DNA of 64,000 bases, taken from contig NZ_FNRT01000002.1 in NCBI RefSeq assembly GCF_900105585.1, forward strand, positions 372,001 to 436,000. Reading direction: 5' to 3'. The notes beneath the pieces were generated by a model, which did not search any database, was not told the DNA's origin, and saw only the letters and a list, made by a program, of their open reading frames with translations. Shown here in pieces: positions 18,145-26,828 of the stretch (position 1 is the first letter of the stretch; each line of letters begins with the position of its first letter). The stretch is from Nocardioides exalbidus. Lineage in GTDB: Bacteria; Actinomycetota; Actinomycetes; Propionibacteriales; Nocardioidaceae. Made by a program: the position numbers and the translations under genes.

Positions 18145-20271
18145 GTGCTCGAGGGTCTGGGACGCCGGCTGCACCGGTGGCGGAGAGGGGTGCTCGCGAC
18201 GTGGGCGGGTGTCGTGGTCCTCGGTGGCGTGCTCGGCGGTGGCGTCTTCGACCTCGCCACGACTCCCGAACCGGTGCGTCCGGACGCCGAGTCCGCGCTG
18301 GTCGAGCGGAGCCTCGAGACCGCCGACCCCGAGGGTGAGCGGGTGGTCGCGGTGCTCAGCGGCCGCGACGTGATGGCGGTCGAGCTCGTCGACCAGGCGA
18401 GCCGCGTCCTGCACGGGGTGCGGGAGCTCACCGGCGTCCACGAGGTGCGGGACCCGTGGACCACCGGCGCCCGGGACCTGGTGGCGCCGACCGGGTCGGG
18501 CACGGTCGTCACCGTCGAGCTCGACCCGGGACTCGACCACGACGAGGCGCTGGCGCTCGCCGCGGACGTCTCCGAGGACCTGCGGACCATCGAGATGCCC
18601 GGCGTGCTCGTGGGCGGACCGCTGCTCGCGGAGGAGGCGTTCGCCGAGCAGGCGATCTCCGACGCGGCCCGGGGCGAGGGCGTCGCCGTGGTCGTCCTGC
18701 TCGTCGTGCTCGTGCTCGCCCTCGGGGGCATCGCCGCCGGCGTCCTGCCCGTCGTCACGGCGCTCGCCTCCGTGGCGGGGGCGCTCCTCGTGCTGGCGTC
18801 GCTCGCCCGGCTGACTCCCGTGAGCGACTACGCCGTGAACGTGGTGACCCTCCTCGGCCTCGGGCTCGCCGTCGACTACGCGCTGCTGGTGCTGGCCAGG
18901 TTCCGGGAGGAGCGCGCGCGGCAGGGTCGTCGTACGGACGAGCAGGGAGCGGTCGCCGACGCGCTCGCCACCACGCTCGCGACGGCCGGGCGCGCCGTCC
19001 TCGTCTCCGGGCTGACAGTCGGCACCGCGCTGACCGGCCTGCTGCTCCTCGGCGACCCGGTCCTGTCCCCGATGGCCGTCGGCGGGCTGGTGGCCGTCGG
19101 CGTCTCCACCGCCGCGGGGCTGACCCTCACCCCACCCCTCCTCGCCGTCGCCCACCGGCGCATCCCGCCGCCACCGGCCGGCGGGCGGCTGCTCGGCGGC
19201 ACCCCGAGCCCGGGCGCGCTGCTGCCCCGCCTGGCGCGGACGGCACAGCGGCGACCGTGGCCGGTGCTGCTCGGCTGCACGGCCCTGCTCCTGCTCCTGG
19301 CCTCACCCCTGCTGGCCCTCGACCTGCGCAACTCCGACGCGCGGTCCCTGCCGCGCGACAGCGAGCCGCGGCAGGCGCAGGAGGTGGTCGACGCGGCCCA
19401 CCCCGACCTCCGCACGACGCCGCTGACGGTGCTCGCCGCCGAGGCTCCCGACTCCCCCGAGGTCGCGACCCTGCTCGCGGGGATCGGGGCCATGGAGCAC
19501 GTCGACGACGTGCTGCTCCTCGACCCGATGCCCGATGGCAGCAGCCGGGTGATGGTCGAGCCCACGGGCACCAGCGACGGCCCCGACGCGCAGGCGCTGG
19601 TCGGCGAGCTGCGCCAGGCCGACCTCGGCGTGGCGGTGCGGGTCGGCGGGCCCGCTGCGGAGCTGGTGGACACGCGCGCTGCCCTGGCCGAGCGGGTGCC
19701 GTGGGCCGTGCTGCTCGTCGTGGTGGCGACCGCGCTGCTGGTCGGGCGGCTCAGCCGCTCGGTCGCGGTCCCCGCCAAGGCGGTGCTGCTCAACCTGCTG
19801 TCGTTGTGCGCCACGCTCGGCGTCGTCGTCGCGATCTTCCAGTGGGGCTGGGGGTCGTCCCTGCTCGGCTTCGACCCGTGGGGCGCGCTCGACATCACCA
19901 CGCCCCTGCTGCTCTTCATGTTCGCGTTCGGGCTATCCATGGACTACCACGTGTTCCTGGTCGCGCGGATCCGCGAGGCGTGGGACGCCCCGCGACGTCG
20001 TACGGCCTCCGAGCGGGAGCGCAACGACGACGCCGTGCTCGACGGGATCGTCGCGTCCGGTCCGGTCGTGACGCTGGCGGCGGTCGCGATCGGGATCGTG
20101 TTCCTCGGCTTCGTGGCCGGCGAGCTGGTCGCGGTGAAGGAGATCGGCGTCGGGATGGCCGTGGCCGTCCTGCTCGACGTGACGATCGTGCGCGGGCTGC
20201 TGCTGCCTGCGGCGATGACCCTGCTGGGTCGCTGGAACTGGTGGCTGCCCGGGAGCGCACGCACCTCGTGA
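18145..20271 (+). CDS. MMPL/RND-superfamily exporter
   Basis: This 708-residue protein has the MMPL plan: one N-terminal membrane helix (VLATWAGVVVLGGVL), an extracytoplasmic domain, five helices, a second external domain and five more helices. The GLGLAVDYALLVLARFREE and FGLSMDYHVFLVARIRE repeats place the proton-relay Asp-Tyr pairs of this family in both halves. Actinobacterial relatives export lipids or act in drug resistance; the cargo here is unknown. The start is a GTG with no strong ribosome binding site. Confidence 0.88.
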   Translation: MLEGLGRRLHRWRRGVLATWAGVVVLGGVLGGGVFDLATTPEPVRPDAESALVERSLETADPEGERVVAVLSGRDVMAVELVDQASRVLHGVRELTGVHEVRDPWTTGARDLVAPTGSGTVVTVELDPGLDHDEALALAADVSEDLRTIEMPGVLVGGPLLAEEAFAEQAISDAARGEGVAVVVLLVVLVLALGGIAAGVLPVVTALASVAGALLVLASLARLTPVSDYAVNVVTLLGLGLAVDYALLVLARFREERARQGRRTDEQGAVADALATTLATAGRAVLVSGLTVGTALTGLLLLGDPVLSPMAVGGLVAVGVSTAAGLTLTPPLLAVAHRRIPPPPAGGRLLGGTPSPGALLPRLARTAQRRPWPVLLGCTALLLLLASPLLALDLRNSDARSLPRDSEPRQAQEVVDAAHPDLRTTPLTVLAAEAPDSPEVATLLAGIGAMEHVDDVLLLDPMPDGSSRVMVEPTGTSDGPDAQALVGELRQADLGVAVRVGGPAAELVDTRAALAERVPWAVLLVVVATALLVGRLSRSVAVPAKAVLLNLLSLCATLGVVVAIFQWGWGSSLLGFDPWGALDITTPLLLFMFAFGLSMDYHVFLVARIREAWDAPRRRTASERERNDDAVLDGIVASGPVVTLAAVAIGIVFLGFVAGELVAVKEIGVGMAVAVLLDVTIVRGLLLPAAMTLLGRWNWWLPGSARTS

Positions 20272-20312
20272 CGGGCCTCGTGACAGGCCCGGTGACGGAC
20301 CAGTCGGGTCCG
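20272..20312. terminator. Tandem short hairpins between convergent genes
   Basis: CGGGCCT (20272-20278) pairs with AGGCCCG (20285-20291) around a 6-base loop. CGGACC (20296-20301) pairs with GGTCCG (20307-20312). They lie between the end of the MMPL gene and the end of the convergent small membrane gene, so they probably terminate one or both. Confidence 0.5.
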
Positions 20313-20326
20313 GGTCGACTCCGGGC

Positions 20327-20566
20327 TCAGCCCTGGGTGTCGGCCTTCGTGCCGTCGTCGGCCGAGCGGTCGACCGGCTGGTCGCCGTAGAGCCCGGCGT
20401 CCTTGGCGGCCTGCGCCTTGCGCAGCTGCTTGACGAGGCTGAAGGCGAGCACGACGACCGCGAGGATCATGAAGATCCAGATCGCGAAGCCGAGCGGACC
20501 GGCGACGACGTCGTTGTCGCTGGGGGTCGGGTCGTCGGCGGCGAGGACGATCAGCTGGTGGAGCAT
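20327..20566 (-). CDS. Small single-span membrane protein
   Basis: This 79-residue protein has one clear membrane helix (GFAIWIFMILAVVVLAF, about residues 27-45) followed by a basic, Lys/Arg/Ala-rich cytoplasmic tail. It lies 37 bases downstream of mca. The same order, mca then a small membrane protein (Rv1083), exists in Mycobacterium tuberculosis, so it is probably the orthologue. No function is known to me. Confidence 0.75.
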   Translation of the reverse strand: MLHQLIVLAADDPTPSDNDVVAGPLGFAIWIFMILAVVVLAFSLVKQLRKAQAAKDAGLYGDQPVDRSADDGTKADTQG

Positions 20567-20603
20567 GGGGTCAGTCTCCCACCTCGTGGCTCGTCGTGGG
20601 CGG

Positions 20604-21512
20604 TCAGGGTGCGGGCGTCGGGATGCCGGCGAACAGGTCGTCCTCCGGCAGCGTGCTCTGCACGGTCGACTCGACCAGCTCGTAGTCCTCGGTCGGCCAC
20701 ACGCTCTGCTGGATCTCGCGCGGGATGGCGAACCACATGCCGTCGGGATCGATCTGCGTCGCGTGCGCCAGCAGGGCCTGGTCGCGGACGCCGAAGAAGT
20801 CGCCGCACGGCACCTTCGTGGTGATGCGCTCGTCCCAGTCGGGCTCGCGCTCCCACTTCTCGAGGCGCTCGGCGTAGGGCGACTCGAGCCCGTGGTCGAG
20901 CATCGCCTGGTGGAGGGCGTTGGTCTTCGCCCAGCTCCAGCCGTGGTGGTAGTAGAGCTTCATCGGCTGCCACGGCTCCCCCGCGTCGGGGAACTGCCCG
21001 GGGTCGCCAGACGCGTGGTAAGCGGAGACGGACACCTCGTGGCAGCGGATGTGGTCGGGGTGGGGGTAGCCGCCACGCTCGTCGTAGGTCGTCAGCACGT
21101 GCGGGCGGAACGCGCGGATCAGCCGCACGAGGCGCTCGGTCGACTCCTCCAGCGGGACGAGCGCGAAGCAGCCCTCCGGGAGCGGGGGCTTCGGGTCGCC
21201 CTCGGGCCAGCCGGAGTCGACGAAGCCGAGCCAGTCCTGGCGGATGCCGAGGATGTCGCGCGCCCGCTCCATCTCCTGGCGCCGGATCTCGGTGATGTTG
21301 TCCCAGACCTCCGGGCGGTCCATCTTGGCGTTGAGGACCGAGCCGCGCTCGCCGCCCGTGCAGGTCACGACGTGGACGTCGATCCCCTCGGCGACGTAGC
21401 GCGCGGTCGAGGCCGCGCCCTTGCTCGACTCGTCGTCGGGGTGGGCGTGGACGTGCATGAGCCGGAGGCCGGCGCTGGACCGGTCGTCGACGTGGGGCTG
21501 GGGCATGTGCAC
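20604..21512 (-). CDS. mca: Mycothiol S-conjugate amidase
   Basis: This 302-residue zinc amidase of the LmbE/PIG-L family cleaves mycothiol S-conjugates, giving an acetyl-cysteinyl conjugate for export plus glucosaminyl-inositol. The zinc motif HAHPDDES lies near residue 22 and the second metal site is HPDHIRCHE. VVTCTGGERGS is shared with Mca and MshB; the length, the neighbours and the SSKGAA context favour Mca. Two ATGs are 6 bases apart; the upstream one was used. Its presence shows that the host makes mycothiol, a trait of Actinobacteria. Confidence 0.9.
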   Translation of the reverse strand: MHMPQPHVDDRSSAGLRLMHVHAHPDDESSKGAASTARYVAEGIDVHVVTCTGGERGSVLNAKMDRPEVWDNITEIRRQEMERARDILGIRQDWLGFVDSGWPEGDPKPPLPEGCFALVPLEESTERLVRLIRAFRPHVLTTYDERGGYPHPDHIRCHEVSVSAYHASGDPGQFPDAGEPWQPMKLYYHHGWSWAKTNALHQAMLDHGLESPYAERLEKWEREPDWDERITTKVPCGDFFGVRDQALLAHATQIDPDGMWFAIPREIQQSVWPTEDYELVESTVQSTLPEDDLFAGIPTPAP

Positions 21513-21543
21513 GATCCTAGGACGTGCGACTTAGGCTTCCCCG

Positions 21544-21957
21544 GTGACCTCCGCCCCGTCGACAGGCTCCGAACAGCGCCTTGCCGAGCGCTACGGCGCC
21601 CCCGCGCCGTGGCGTCGTCGCGTCGCCATCGGGATCACCGTGGCTCTCGCCGCCGTGGGCCTGGTGTGGCTCGCGTGGGCGGCGTTCTTCCACGGCTCCC
21701 CCGAGGTGCGCTCGGAGCTCGTGACGTTCGAGGTCGTCAGCAGCAGCGAGACCACCGCACGAGTCGACGTACGCCTCGGCGAGGACGTGCAGGCCACCTG
21801 CCGGCTGCGGGCGCTGGCCGCGGACAAGACGGCTGTCGGCGAGATCGCCTTCACCCCGGTCAACGGCAACAACGACGTGGTCATCCGCACCGAGCGCGAG
21901 GCCACCGCGGTGGAGAAGCTCGGCTGCACCACGCCCGACCAGCCGCGCCCCCGCTGA
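21544..21957 (+). CDS. DUF4307 membrane protein
   Basis: This 137-residue protein has a cytoplasmic N-terminus with the family's RYG..PWRRR sequence. One membrane helix follows (about 29-50), then an external domain of about 85 residues. It is divergent from mca with 31 bases between them and precedes greA. The arrangement matches Rv1081c between greA and mca in mycobacteria. The start is a GTG. The function is unknown. Confidence 0.8.
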   Translation: MTSAPSTGSEQRLAERYGAPAPWRRRVAIGITVALAAVGLVWLAWAAFFHGSPEVRSELVTFEVVSSSETTARVDVRLGEDVQATCRLRALAADKTAVGEIAFTPVNGNNDVVIRTEREATAVEKLGCTTPDQPRPR

Positions 21958-22156
21958 GCGTCGTACCACCCCCGCGTCGAGCCGACGACCTGCACTTTTC
22001 CGCTCTGCTTGCTAGCCTGTTCGTCTGCCCGTCCGGCAGCGCTGGCCCACGTCTGCGCCGCGCTGACCCTGATCGGACGGAAGAGATCCACCGACCGGAT
22101 GCGGTTGCGCTGAGGCACATCCCCAGCGCAGGCGCACGTGAAGCAGGAGTACTGAC
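21958..22156 (+). promoter_or_regulatory. greA leader with promoter candidate and hairpin
   Basis: TAGCCT at 22013-22018 is a good actinobacterial -10 hexamer, although no strong -35 is visible 17 bases upstream. The transcript would carry a leader of about 130 bases. Within it, TGCGCTG (22106-22112) pairs with CAGCGCA (22124-22130) around an 11-base loop, 27 bases before the ATG. GGAG at 22146-22149 is the likely ribosome binding site. Confidence 0.4.
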
Positions 22157-22648
22157 ATGACCGACCAGGGCACCATCTGGCTGACCCAGGAGGCCTACGA
22201 CAAGCTGCAGGCCGAGCTCGACGACCTCCGGGGCCCCAAGCGCCAGGAGATCATCGAGAAGATCGCGGCCGCGCGTGACGAGGGCGACCTCAAGGAGAAC
22301 AGCGGCTACCACGCCGCCAAGGACGACCAGGGCAAGCAGGAGGCCCGCGTCCGGCAGCTGGAGGACATGCTCCGGCGTGCGGAGGTCGGCGAGACGCCGG
22401 CCAACGACGGCATCGTCGAGCCCGGCATGGTCGTCACCGCCAAGATCGGCGGCGGGGCGGCGGAGAAGTTCCTGCTGGGCGCGCGGGAGAACCTCTCGGA
22501 CGGCGACGACCTCGACGTCTACTCCCCCCAGACCGCGCTCGGTGCCGCGATCAATGGCAAGTCCAAGGGCGACACCGTGACCTACACCGCGCCCACGGGC
22601 AAGGAGTTCTCCGTCGAGATCGTCGACGCGGAGCCCTACAAGGCCTGA
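22157..22648 (+). CDS. greA: Transcription elongation factor GreA
   Basis: This 163-residue protein has the N-terminal coiled-coil finger (about 1-78, with GDLKENSGYHAAK and the acidic tip) and the C-terminal FKBP-like domain that docks at the RNA polymerase secondary channel. It stimulates cleavage of backtracked RNA. A GGAG lies 8 bases before the ATG. Full length. It is followed by two long hairpins before the convergent ilvA. Confidence 0.96.
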   Translation: MTDQGTIWLTQEAYDKLQAELDDLRGPKRQEIIEKIAAARDEGDLKENSGYHAAKDDQGKQEARVRQLEDMLRRAEVGETPANDGIVEPGMVVTAKIGGGAAEKFLLGARENLSDGDDLDVYSPQTALGAAINGKSKGDTVTYTAPTGKEFSVEIVDAEPYKA

Positions 22649-22656
22649 GCGCTTCG

Positions 22657-22722
22657 ACCGCTCCCTGGAGCGGTGCGTGAGCCACATTCCGTACGCCGGA
22701 AATGTGGCTGCCGCACCGCTCC
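22657..22722. terminator. Compound hairpin downstream of greA
   Basis: ACCGCTCC (22657-22664) can pair with GGAGCGGT (22667-22674). Alternatively, GGAGCGGTGCG (22667-22677) plus GCCACATT pairs with AATGTGGC plus CGCACCGCTCC (22712-22722), with 3 unpaired bases on each side. The two folds share one strand, so they exclude each other. The structure is probably the greA terminator. Confidence 0.6.
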
Positions 22723-22750
22723 TCGGCATTTCCGGGCGTGTCCATCGTGC

Positions 22751-22804
22751 GGGCGGTGAGTGAGCCACCGGGTGCGCACCGAAAATGTGGCTCACTCACC
22801 GCCC
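22751..22804. terminator. 18-bp perfect inverted repeat
   Basis: An 18-base arm (22751-22768, containing GGTGAGTGAGCCAC) is exactly complementary to 22787-22804 around an 18-base loop that holds GGTGCGCACC. It ends 36 bases before the stop of the convergent ilvA gene and probably terminates that transcript. Part of the arm (GAGCCAC / GTGGCTC) repeats the neighbouring hairpin, so the two are related in sequence. Confidence 0.6.
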
Positions 22805-22839
22805 CACGAGACGATCAGACAGCTCAGGACTACGCCGCC

Positions 22840-24045
22840 TCAGTCGACGCGGTAGCCGCGCTCGCGGAGCCGGCCGAGGACCTGCTCGGCGTGGGGCTCG
22901 CCACGGGTCTCGAGCTGGATCCGGACCTCGACCTCGTTGAGCGTCAGGGTCGGCGAGATCCGCTCGTGGGCGACCTCGAGCACGTTGGCGCCGGTCTGGC
23001 TGACGTCGGTCAGCAGGGCCGCCAGGCCGCCGGGGAGGTCGGGGATCAGGACCCGGAGGTAGAGGTAGCGCCCGGCGGCGGAGAGCCCGTGGCGGATGAC
23101 CTTGCTGAGCAGCAGCGGGTCGATGTTGCCGCCCGAGAGCACCGCGACGGCCGGGGTCTCGAAGCCGGTCGGGTCGTCCAGCAGGGCGGCCACCGCGGCG
23201 GCGCCGGCGGGCTCGACGACCTGCTTGGCCCGCTCGACCAGCGCGAGGAGGGCGACCGACAGCGACTCCTCGGAGACGGTCACGACCTCGTCGACGTGGT
23301 CGCGTACGGCAGCGAAGGTGATGTCGCCCGGCCGGCCGACCGCGATGCCGTCGGCCATCGTGCTCATCGACTCCAGCGGCACTGGCCGGCCGGCCGCGAG
23401 CGAGCCGGGGAAGGCGGCGGCCGCCTCGGCCTGGACCCCCACGACGCGGACGTCGGGGCGCAGCGCCTTGATGGCGATCGCCACGCCGGCCAGCAGCCCG
23501 CCACCACCAGTGGGCACCAGCACGGTCCGCACGTCCGGGCACTGCTCGAGCACCTCGAGGCCGAGCGTGCCCTGGCCCGCGACGACGTCGACGTGGTCGA
23601 ACGGGTGGATCAGGACGGCTCCGGTCTCCTCGCTGAAGGCCCGGGCCGCGGCGAGCGAGTCCTCGAGGTAGCGGCCGTGGAAGACCACGTCTGCGCCGTA
23701 GCCGCGGGTCGCCTTCTCCTTGGGGATCGGCGCGCCCTCGGGCATGAACACCGTGGAGGTGATGCCGAGGGTGGTCGCGGCGAGGGCGACCCCCTGCGCG
23801 TGGTTGCCGGCCGAGGCGGCGACGACGCCGTGCGCGCGCTCCTCCGGCGTGAGTCGCGAGATCCGGACGAAGGCGCCGCGCGACTTGAAGGAGCCGGTGC
23901 GCTGCAGGTTCTCGCACTTGAGCGACACCGGGCCGCCGACGAGTGCCGAGAGCCACCGCGACGTCTCGATCGGGGTCGTGACGATGTGGTCGCCGAGCAC
24001 GTCGCGTGCGGACTCGATGTCGGCCAGGGTGACCGCCTGCGTCAC
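22840..24045 (-). CDS. ilvA: Threonine ammonia-lyase (threonine dehydratase)
   Basis: This 401-residue PLP enzyme converts threonine to 2-oxobutanoate. The PLP lysine is about Lys54 in TGSFKSRGA, the phosphate-binding loop is PTGGGGLLAG, and SAGNHAQG is present. The C-terminal ACT-like domain (about 325-401, with LPDLPGGLAALL) suggests allosteric control. The size fits either the biosynthetic or the single-ACT catabolic form, so the pathway role is not settled. The GTG start overlaps the stop of the upstream permease gene. Confidence 0.9.
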   Translation of the reverse strand: MTQAVTLADIESARDVLGDHIVTTPIETSRWLSALVGGPVSLKCENLQRTGSFKSRGAFVRISRLTPEERAHGVVAASAGNHAQGVALAATTLGITSTVFMPEGAPIPKEKATRGYGADVVFHGRYLEDSLAAARAFSEETGAVLIHPFDHVDVVAGQGTLGLEVLEQCPDVRTVLVPTGGGGLLAGVAIAIKALRPDVRVVGVQAEAAAAFPGSLAAGRPVPLESMSTMADGIAVGRPGDITFAAVRDHVDEVVTVSEESLSVALLALVERAKQVVEPAGAAAVAALLDDPTGFETPAVAVLSGGNIDPLLLSKVIRHGLSAAGRYLYLRVLIPDLPGGLAALLTDVSQTGANVLEVAHERISPTLTLNEVEVRIQLETRGEPHAEQVLGRLRERGYRVD

Positions 24046-25421
24046 TTCTCGTCCTCCTCCGGGGCCGGCGGACCTGCCAGCGGGCTGTCGTCCGCCGGGA
24101 TCAGGTCGCCCTCCGTCGGAGGTGGCGCGATGTCCTCGGCGAGGGCCTCGTCGTGGTCCTCCTCCCCGATCGCGGTGTAGCTCGCGAGGTGTTGTGCGAC
24201 GGCGTTGCCGGCCGCCGCGAGGGGTACGGCAATGAGCGCGCCCGCGACGCCGGCGACGAGCACGCCACAACCGATCGCCACGATCACGCCGAGCGGGTGG
24301 AGGGAGACGAAGCGACCCATGAGGAACGGCTGGAGGATGTGGCCCTCGATCTGCTGGACCAGGATCACGCCGCCGAACATCAGCAGCGCGGTGAACGGCC
24401 CCTGGTCGACGAGCGCGACGAGGATCGCGACGGAGCCGGCGACGGTGGCACCGATCATCGGCACGAAGGCACCGAGGAAGACCAGCACGCCGATCGCGAT
24501 GACGAACGGCACGCCGAGGATCGCGGCGACGATCATGATGCCGATGGCGTCGGCCAGCGCGACGATGACCGTGGCCCGGACGAACTGGGTGAGCGAGCGC
24601 CAGGCCACGCGGCCCGAGGCGTCGACCCGCTCGCGCGCGGCGCGGGGGGCGATCCGCACCATCCACGCCCAGATGCGCTCACCGTCGGCGAGGAAGAAGT
24701 AGGTGGAGAACAGCACGATGAAGAAGCCGGCGACCACGTGGCCGAGCGCGGTGCCGACCTCCGTGACGCGGGTGACCACGCCGTCGGTGCCGGTGCTCTC
24801 GGTGATCGCGCCCTGCACCTGCTTGATGTAGCCGTCGAGCTGCGAGTCGGAGATCGACAGCGGGCCGTTGCGCAGCCAGTCGCGGACCTGGCCGAGGCCC
24901 TTCACGACGGAGTCGGCGAGGTCGTTGGCGCCCTGCGCGATCTGCTGGCTGACGAAGGTGAGGAGCAGCGCGACGACCGCGATGCCGAGGATCATCACGA
25001 TGCCCGTCGCCGGTCCGCGCGGCATCCCGGTGCGACGCAGCGCGTCGACGACCGGGGTGCAGAGCGCGGCGATCAGCAGGGCGATCGCGATCGGGAACGT
25101 GATGACGGAGAAGTACGCCAGCAGCCACAGCACCCCGTAGGCGGCTGCGGCGATCGTGATCAGCCGCCACGACCAGGCGGCCGCGAGGTCGAGTCCCCAC
25201 GGCACCTGGGCCCGGCTGAAGTTGGACGGGCCGGTCCTGAAGGTCACCGGCTGCTCGATCCGGCGCTCGGCGCGCATCTGCGCCCACTGCGCGACGATGC
25301 GCTCGGTGAGGCGTTCGTCGTCGACCTCGCTCCGGCCGATCAGGTCGAAGAGCCGCCGCCGCCCCGTCTCCTCGTCGGTCGGGGTGGACTGCTCCCGGTC
25401 GGGAGTGCGCTCGTCGCTCAC
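24042..25421 (-). CDS. AI-2E / PerM-family permease
   Basis: This 459-residue protein has about eight hydrophobic segments in the arrangement of the AI-2 exporter-like (UPF0118) family, including LVQQIEGHILQPFLMG near the C-terminal end. Both tails are charged and Glu/Asp-rich. Family members have been linked to Na+/H+ exchange or export, but the substrate is unknown here. It starts with GTG 10 bases after the MutL-like gene and overlaps ilvA, so all of them may be cotranscribed. Confidence 0.85.
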   Translation of the reverse strand: MSDERTPDREQSTPTDEETGRRRLFDLIGRSEVDDERLTERIVAQWAQMRAERRIEQPVTFRTGPSNFSRAQVPWGLDLAAAWSWRLITIAAAAYGVLWLLAYFSVITFPIAIALLIAALCTPVVDALRRTGMPRGPATGIVMILGIAVVALLLTFVSQQIAQGANDLADSVVKGLGQVRDWLRNGPLSISDSQLDGYIKQVQGAITESTGTDGVVTRVTEVGTALGHVVAGFFIVLFSTYFFLADGERIWAWMVRIAPRAARERVDASGRVAWRSLTQFVRATVIVALADAIGIMIVAAILGVPFVIAIGVLVFLGAFVPMIGATVAGSVAILVALVDQGPFTALLMFGGVILVQQIEGHILQPFLMGRFVSLHPLGVIVAIGCGVLVAGVAGALIAVPLAAAGNAVAQHLASYTAIGEEDHDEALAEDIAPPPTEGDLIPADDSPLAGPPAPEEDEK

Positions 25422-25430
25422 CCGCCCACG

Positions 25431-26828
25431 TTACCCACCCCGCCGACCCAGCCGGCACACCAGTTGGTGTGCCGTCACGGCATGGTCGTCGGCGAGCAGT
25501 CCCGCCGCGGCCAGGACGTAGTCGACGTCGACGACGACCCGCGGGTCGCGCGGCAGCTGCCACCCTCCCTCGAAGGCGTCCCCGGTCGCCGGCAGCAGCA
25601 CGCGTCGTACGGCGTCCGGGCCGCCGTGGCGCAGCACGCCGCCCGAGCCGACGAGCAGGTCGACCTCGCGGAGGTCCTTGCCGCTGCGCTCCACCACCCG
25701 GCCCTCCGGACTCACCACGACCTTGCTCCGCCCGGCGTGGCGCTCCAGCGCGATCCGCACCGCGGCCGCCGCGATCTCGAGGTCCGCGTCTCGCTCGGGG
25801 TCGGAGTCGGGCAGGTAGTCCGGGTCCGCCCGGCGTCGTACGGCGGCGGCGTGCAGGTCGTCACGACCGGCGGCCTCTGCGGTGGAGATCGCCGACCAGC
25901 GCATCCCGAGGTCGCCCTCGACGGTGCGGGTGACCGGCGTGGTGGCAACGACCTCACGGGCGAGCCCGCTGTCCTCGGGGTCGAGCTCGACGACGCTGTG
26001 CACGTCGGTGGTGGCGCCGCCGACGTCGACGACGACCACGTCGCCGGCACCGGGGTGCAGGTCGTCGAGGCCGCGGGCGAGCAGCTCGACGCCGGTCAGC
26101 ACGACGTCCGGGGTCGCGCCGCGGACCAGGTCGGTGAACGAGCGTCCGTGCGCGTCGGTGCGGCTGCTGAGGTGCTTGCCGCCGATGACGTGGCTGAGGA
26201 AGATCTCGCGGATCGCGCGGCGGGCGCTGTCGGGGGCGAGCACCCCGATGCGGGGCACGACGTTGTCGGCGAGGACGTGGGGCGTCCCGGACCCGCTGAG
26301 CAGCTCGGCCACGAGCGGCTGCGACTCGACGTTGCCGGCGACCACGACCGGCCCGGCCCACGGCGTGCGGGCCAGGAAGCCGGCGTCACCCTCCAGCACC
26401 TCGGCGTTGCCGCCGTCGGTGCCCCCGACCAGCAGCACCACGTCGGGCTCGGCCGCACGCAGCTCGGCGAGCTTGTCGTCGTCGAGACCGCCGGAGAGCA
26501 CGAGCACGACCTTGCCGCCGCTGGAGAGTGCGACCCGGCGGCCGGCCTCGGCCGTGACGAGCTCCTCGTTGCCGACCACAGCGATCCGGAGCCCGCCGCC
26601 CGCGGACGAGCAGGCGAGCACGTCGGCGTCCTCGGCCCGCGGGTCCTGGTCGGCCAGGGCGGCGACGCAGGCGTCGTACCCGTCGAGCACGTCGCCCGTG
26701 CCGTCGGCGCCCGGGAGCGTCGTGGGGTGGCTGGCCGTGGCGAGCAGGTCGCCCGTCGCGAGGTCGACCAGCGCCGACTTGGTGAAGGTCGACCCGAAGT
26801 CGACGCACACCACGCAGGAGCTGCTCAC
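25431..26828 (-). CDS. MutL-like ASKHA-fold ATPase (glutamate mutase MutL family)
   Basis: This 465-residue protein has an N-terminal DFGSTFTK phosphate-binding loop, an SSAGGGLRI motif, VVVVDVGGATTDVHS (second phosphate loop) and LLVGSGGVLRHG (adenosine motif), as in MutL proteins encoded with B12-dependent glutamate or ornithine mutases. MutL proteins are thought to reactivate or chaperone the mutase. No mutase gene is in the window. The GTG start overlaps the DUF202 stop by 4 bases, suggesting tight co-expression with a membrane protein. Confidence 0.85.
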   Translation of the reverse strand: MSSSCVVCVDFGSTFTKSALVDLATGDLLATASHPTTLPGADGTGDVLDGYDACVAALADQDPRAEDADVLACSSAGGGLRIAVVGNEELVTAEAGRRVALSSGGKVVLVLSGGLDDDKLAELRAAEPDVVLLVGGTDGGNAEVLEGDAGFLARTPWAGPVVVAGNVESQPLVAELLSGSGTPHVLADNVVPRIGVLAPDSARRAIREIFLSHVIGGKHLSSRTDAHGRSFTDLVRGATPDVVLTGVELLARGLDDLHPGAGDVVVVDVGGATTDVHSVVELDPEDSGLAREVVATTPVTRTVEGDLGMRWSAISTAEAAGRDDLHAAAVRRRADPDYLPDSDPERDADLEIAAAAVRIALERHAGRSKVVVSPEGRVVERSGKDLREVDLLVGSGGVLRHGGPDAVRRVLLPATGDAFEGGWQLPRDPRVVVDVDYVLAAAGLLADDHAVTAHQLVCRLGRRGG

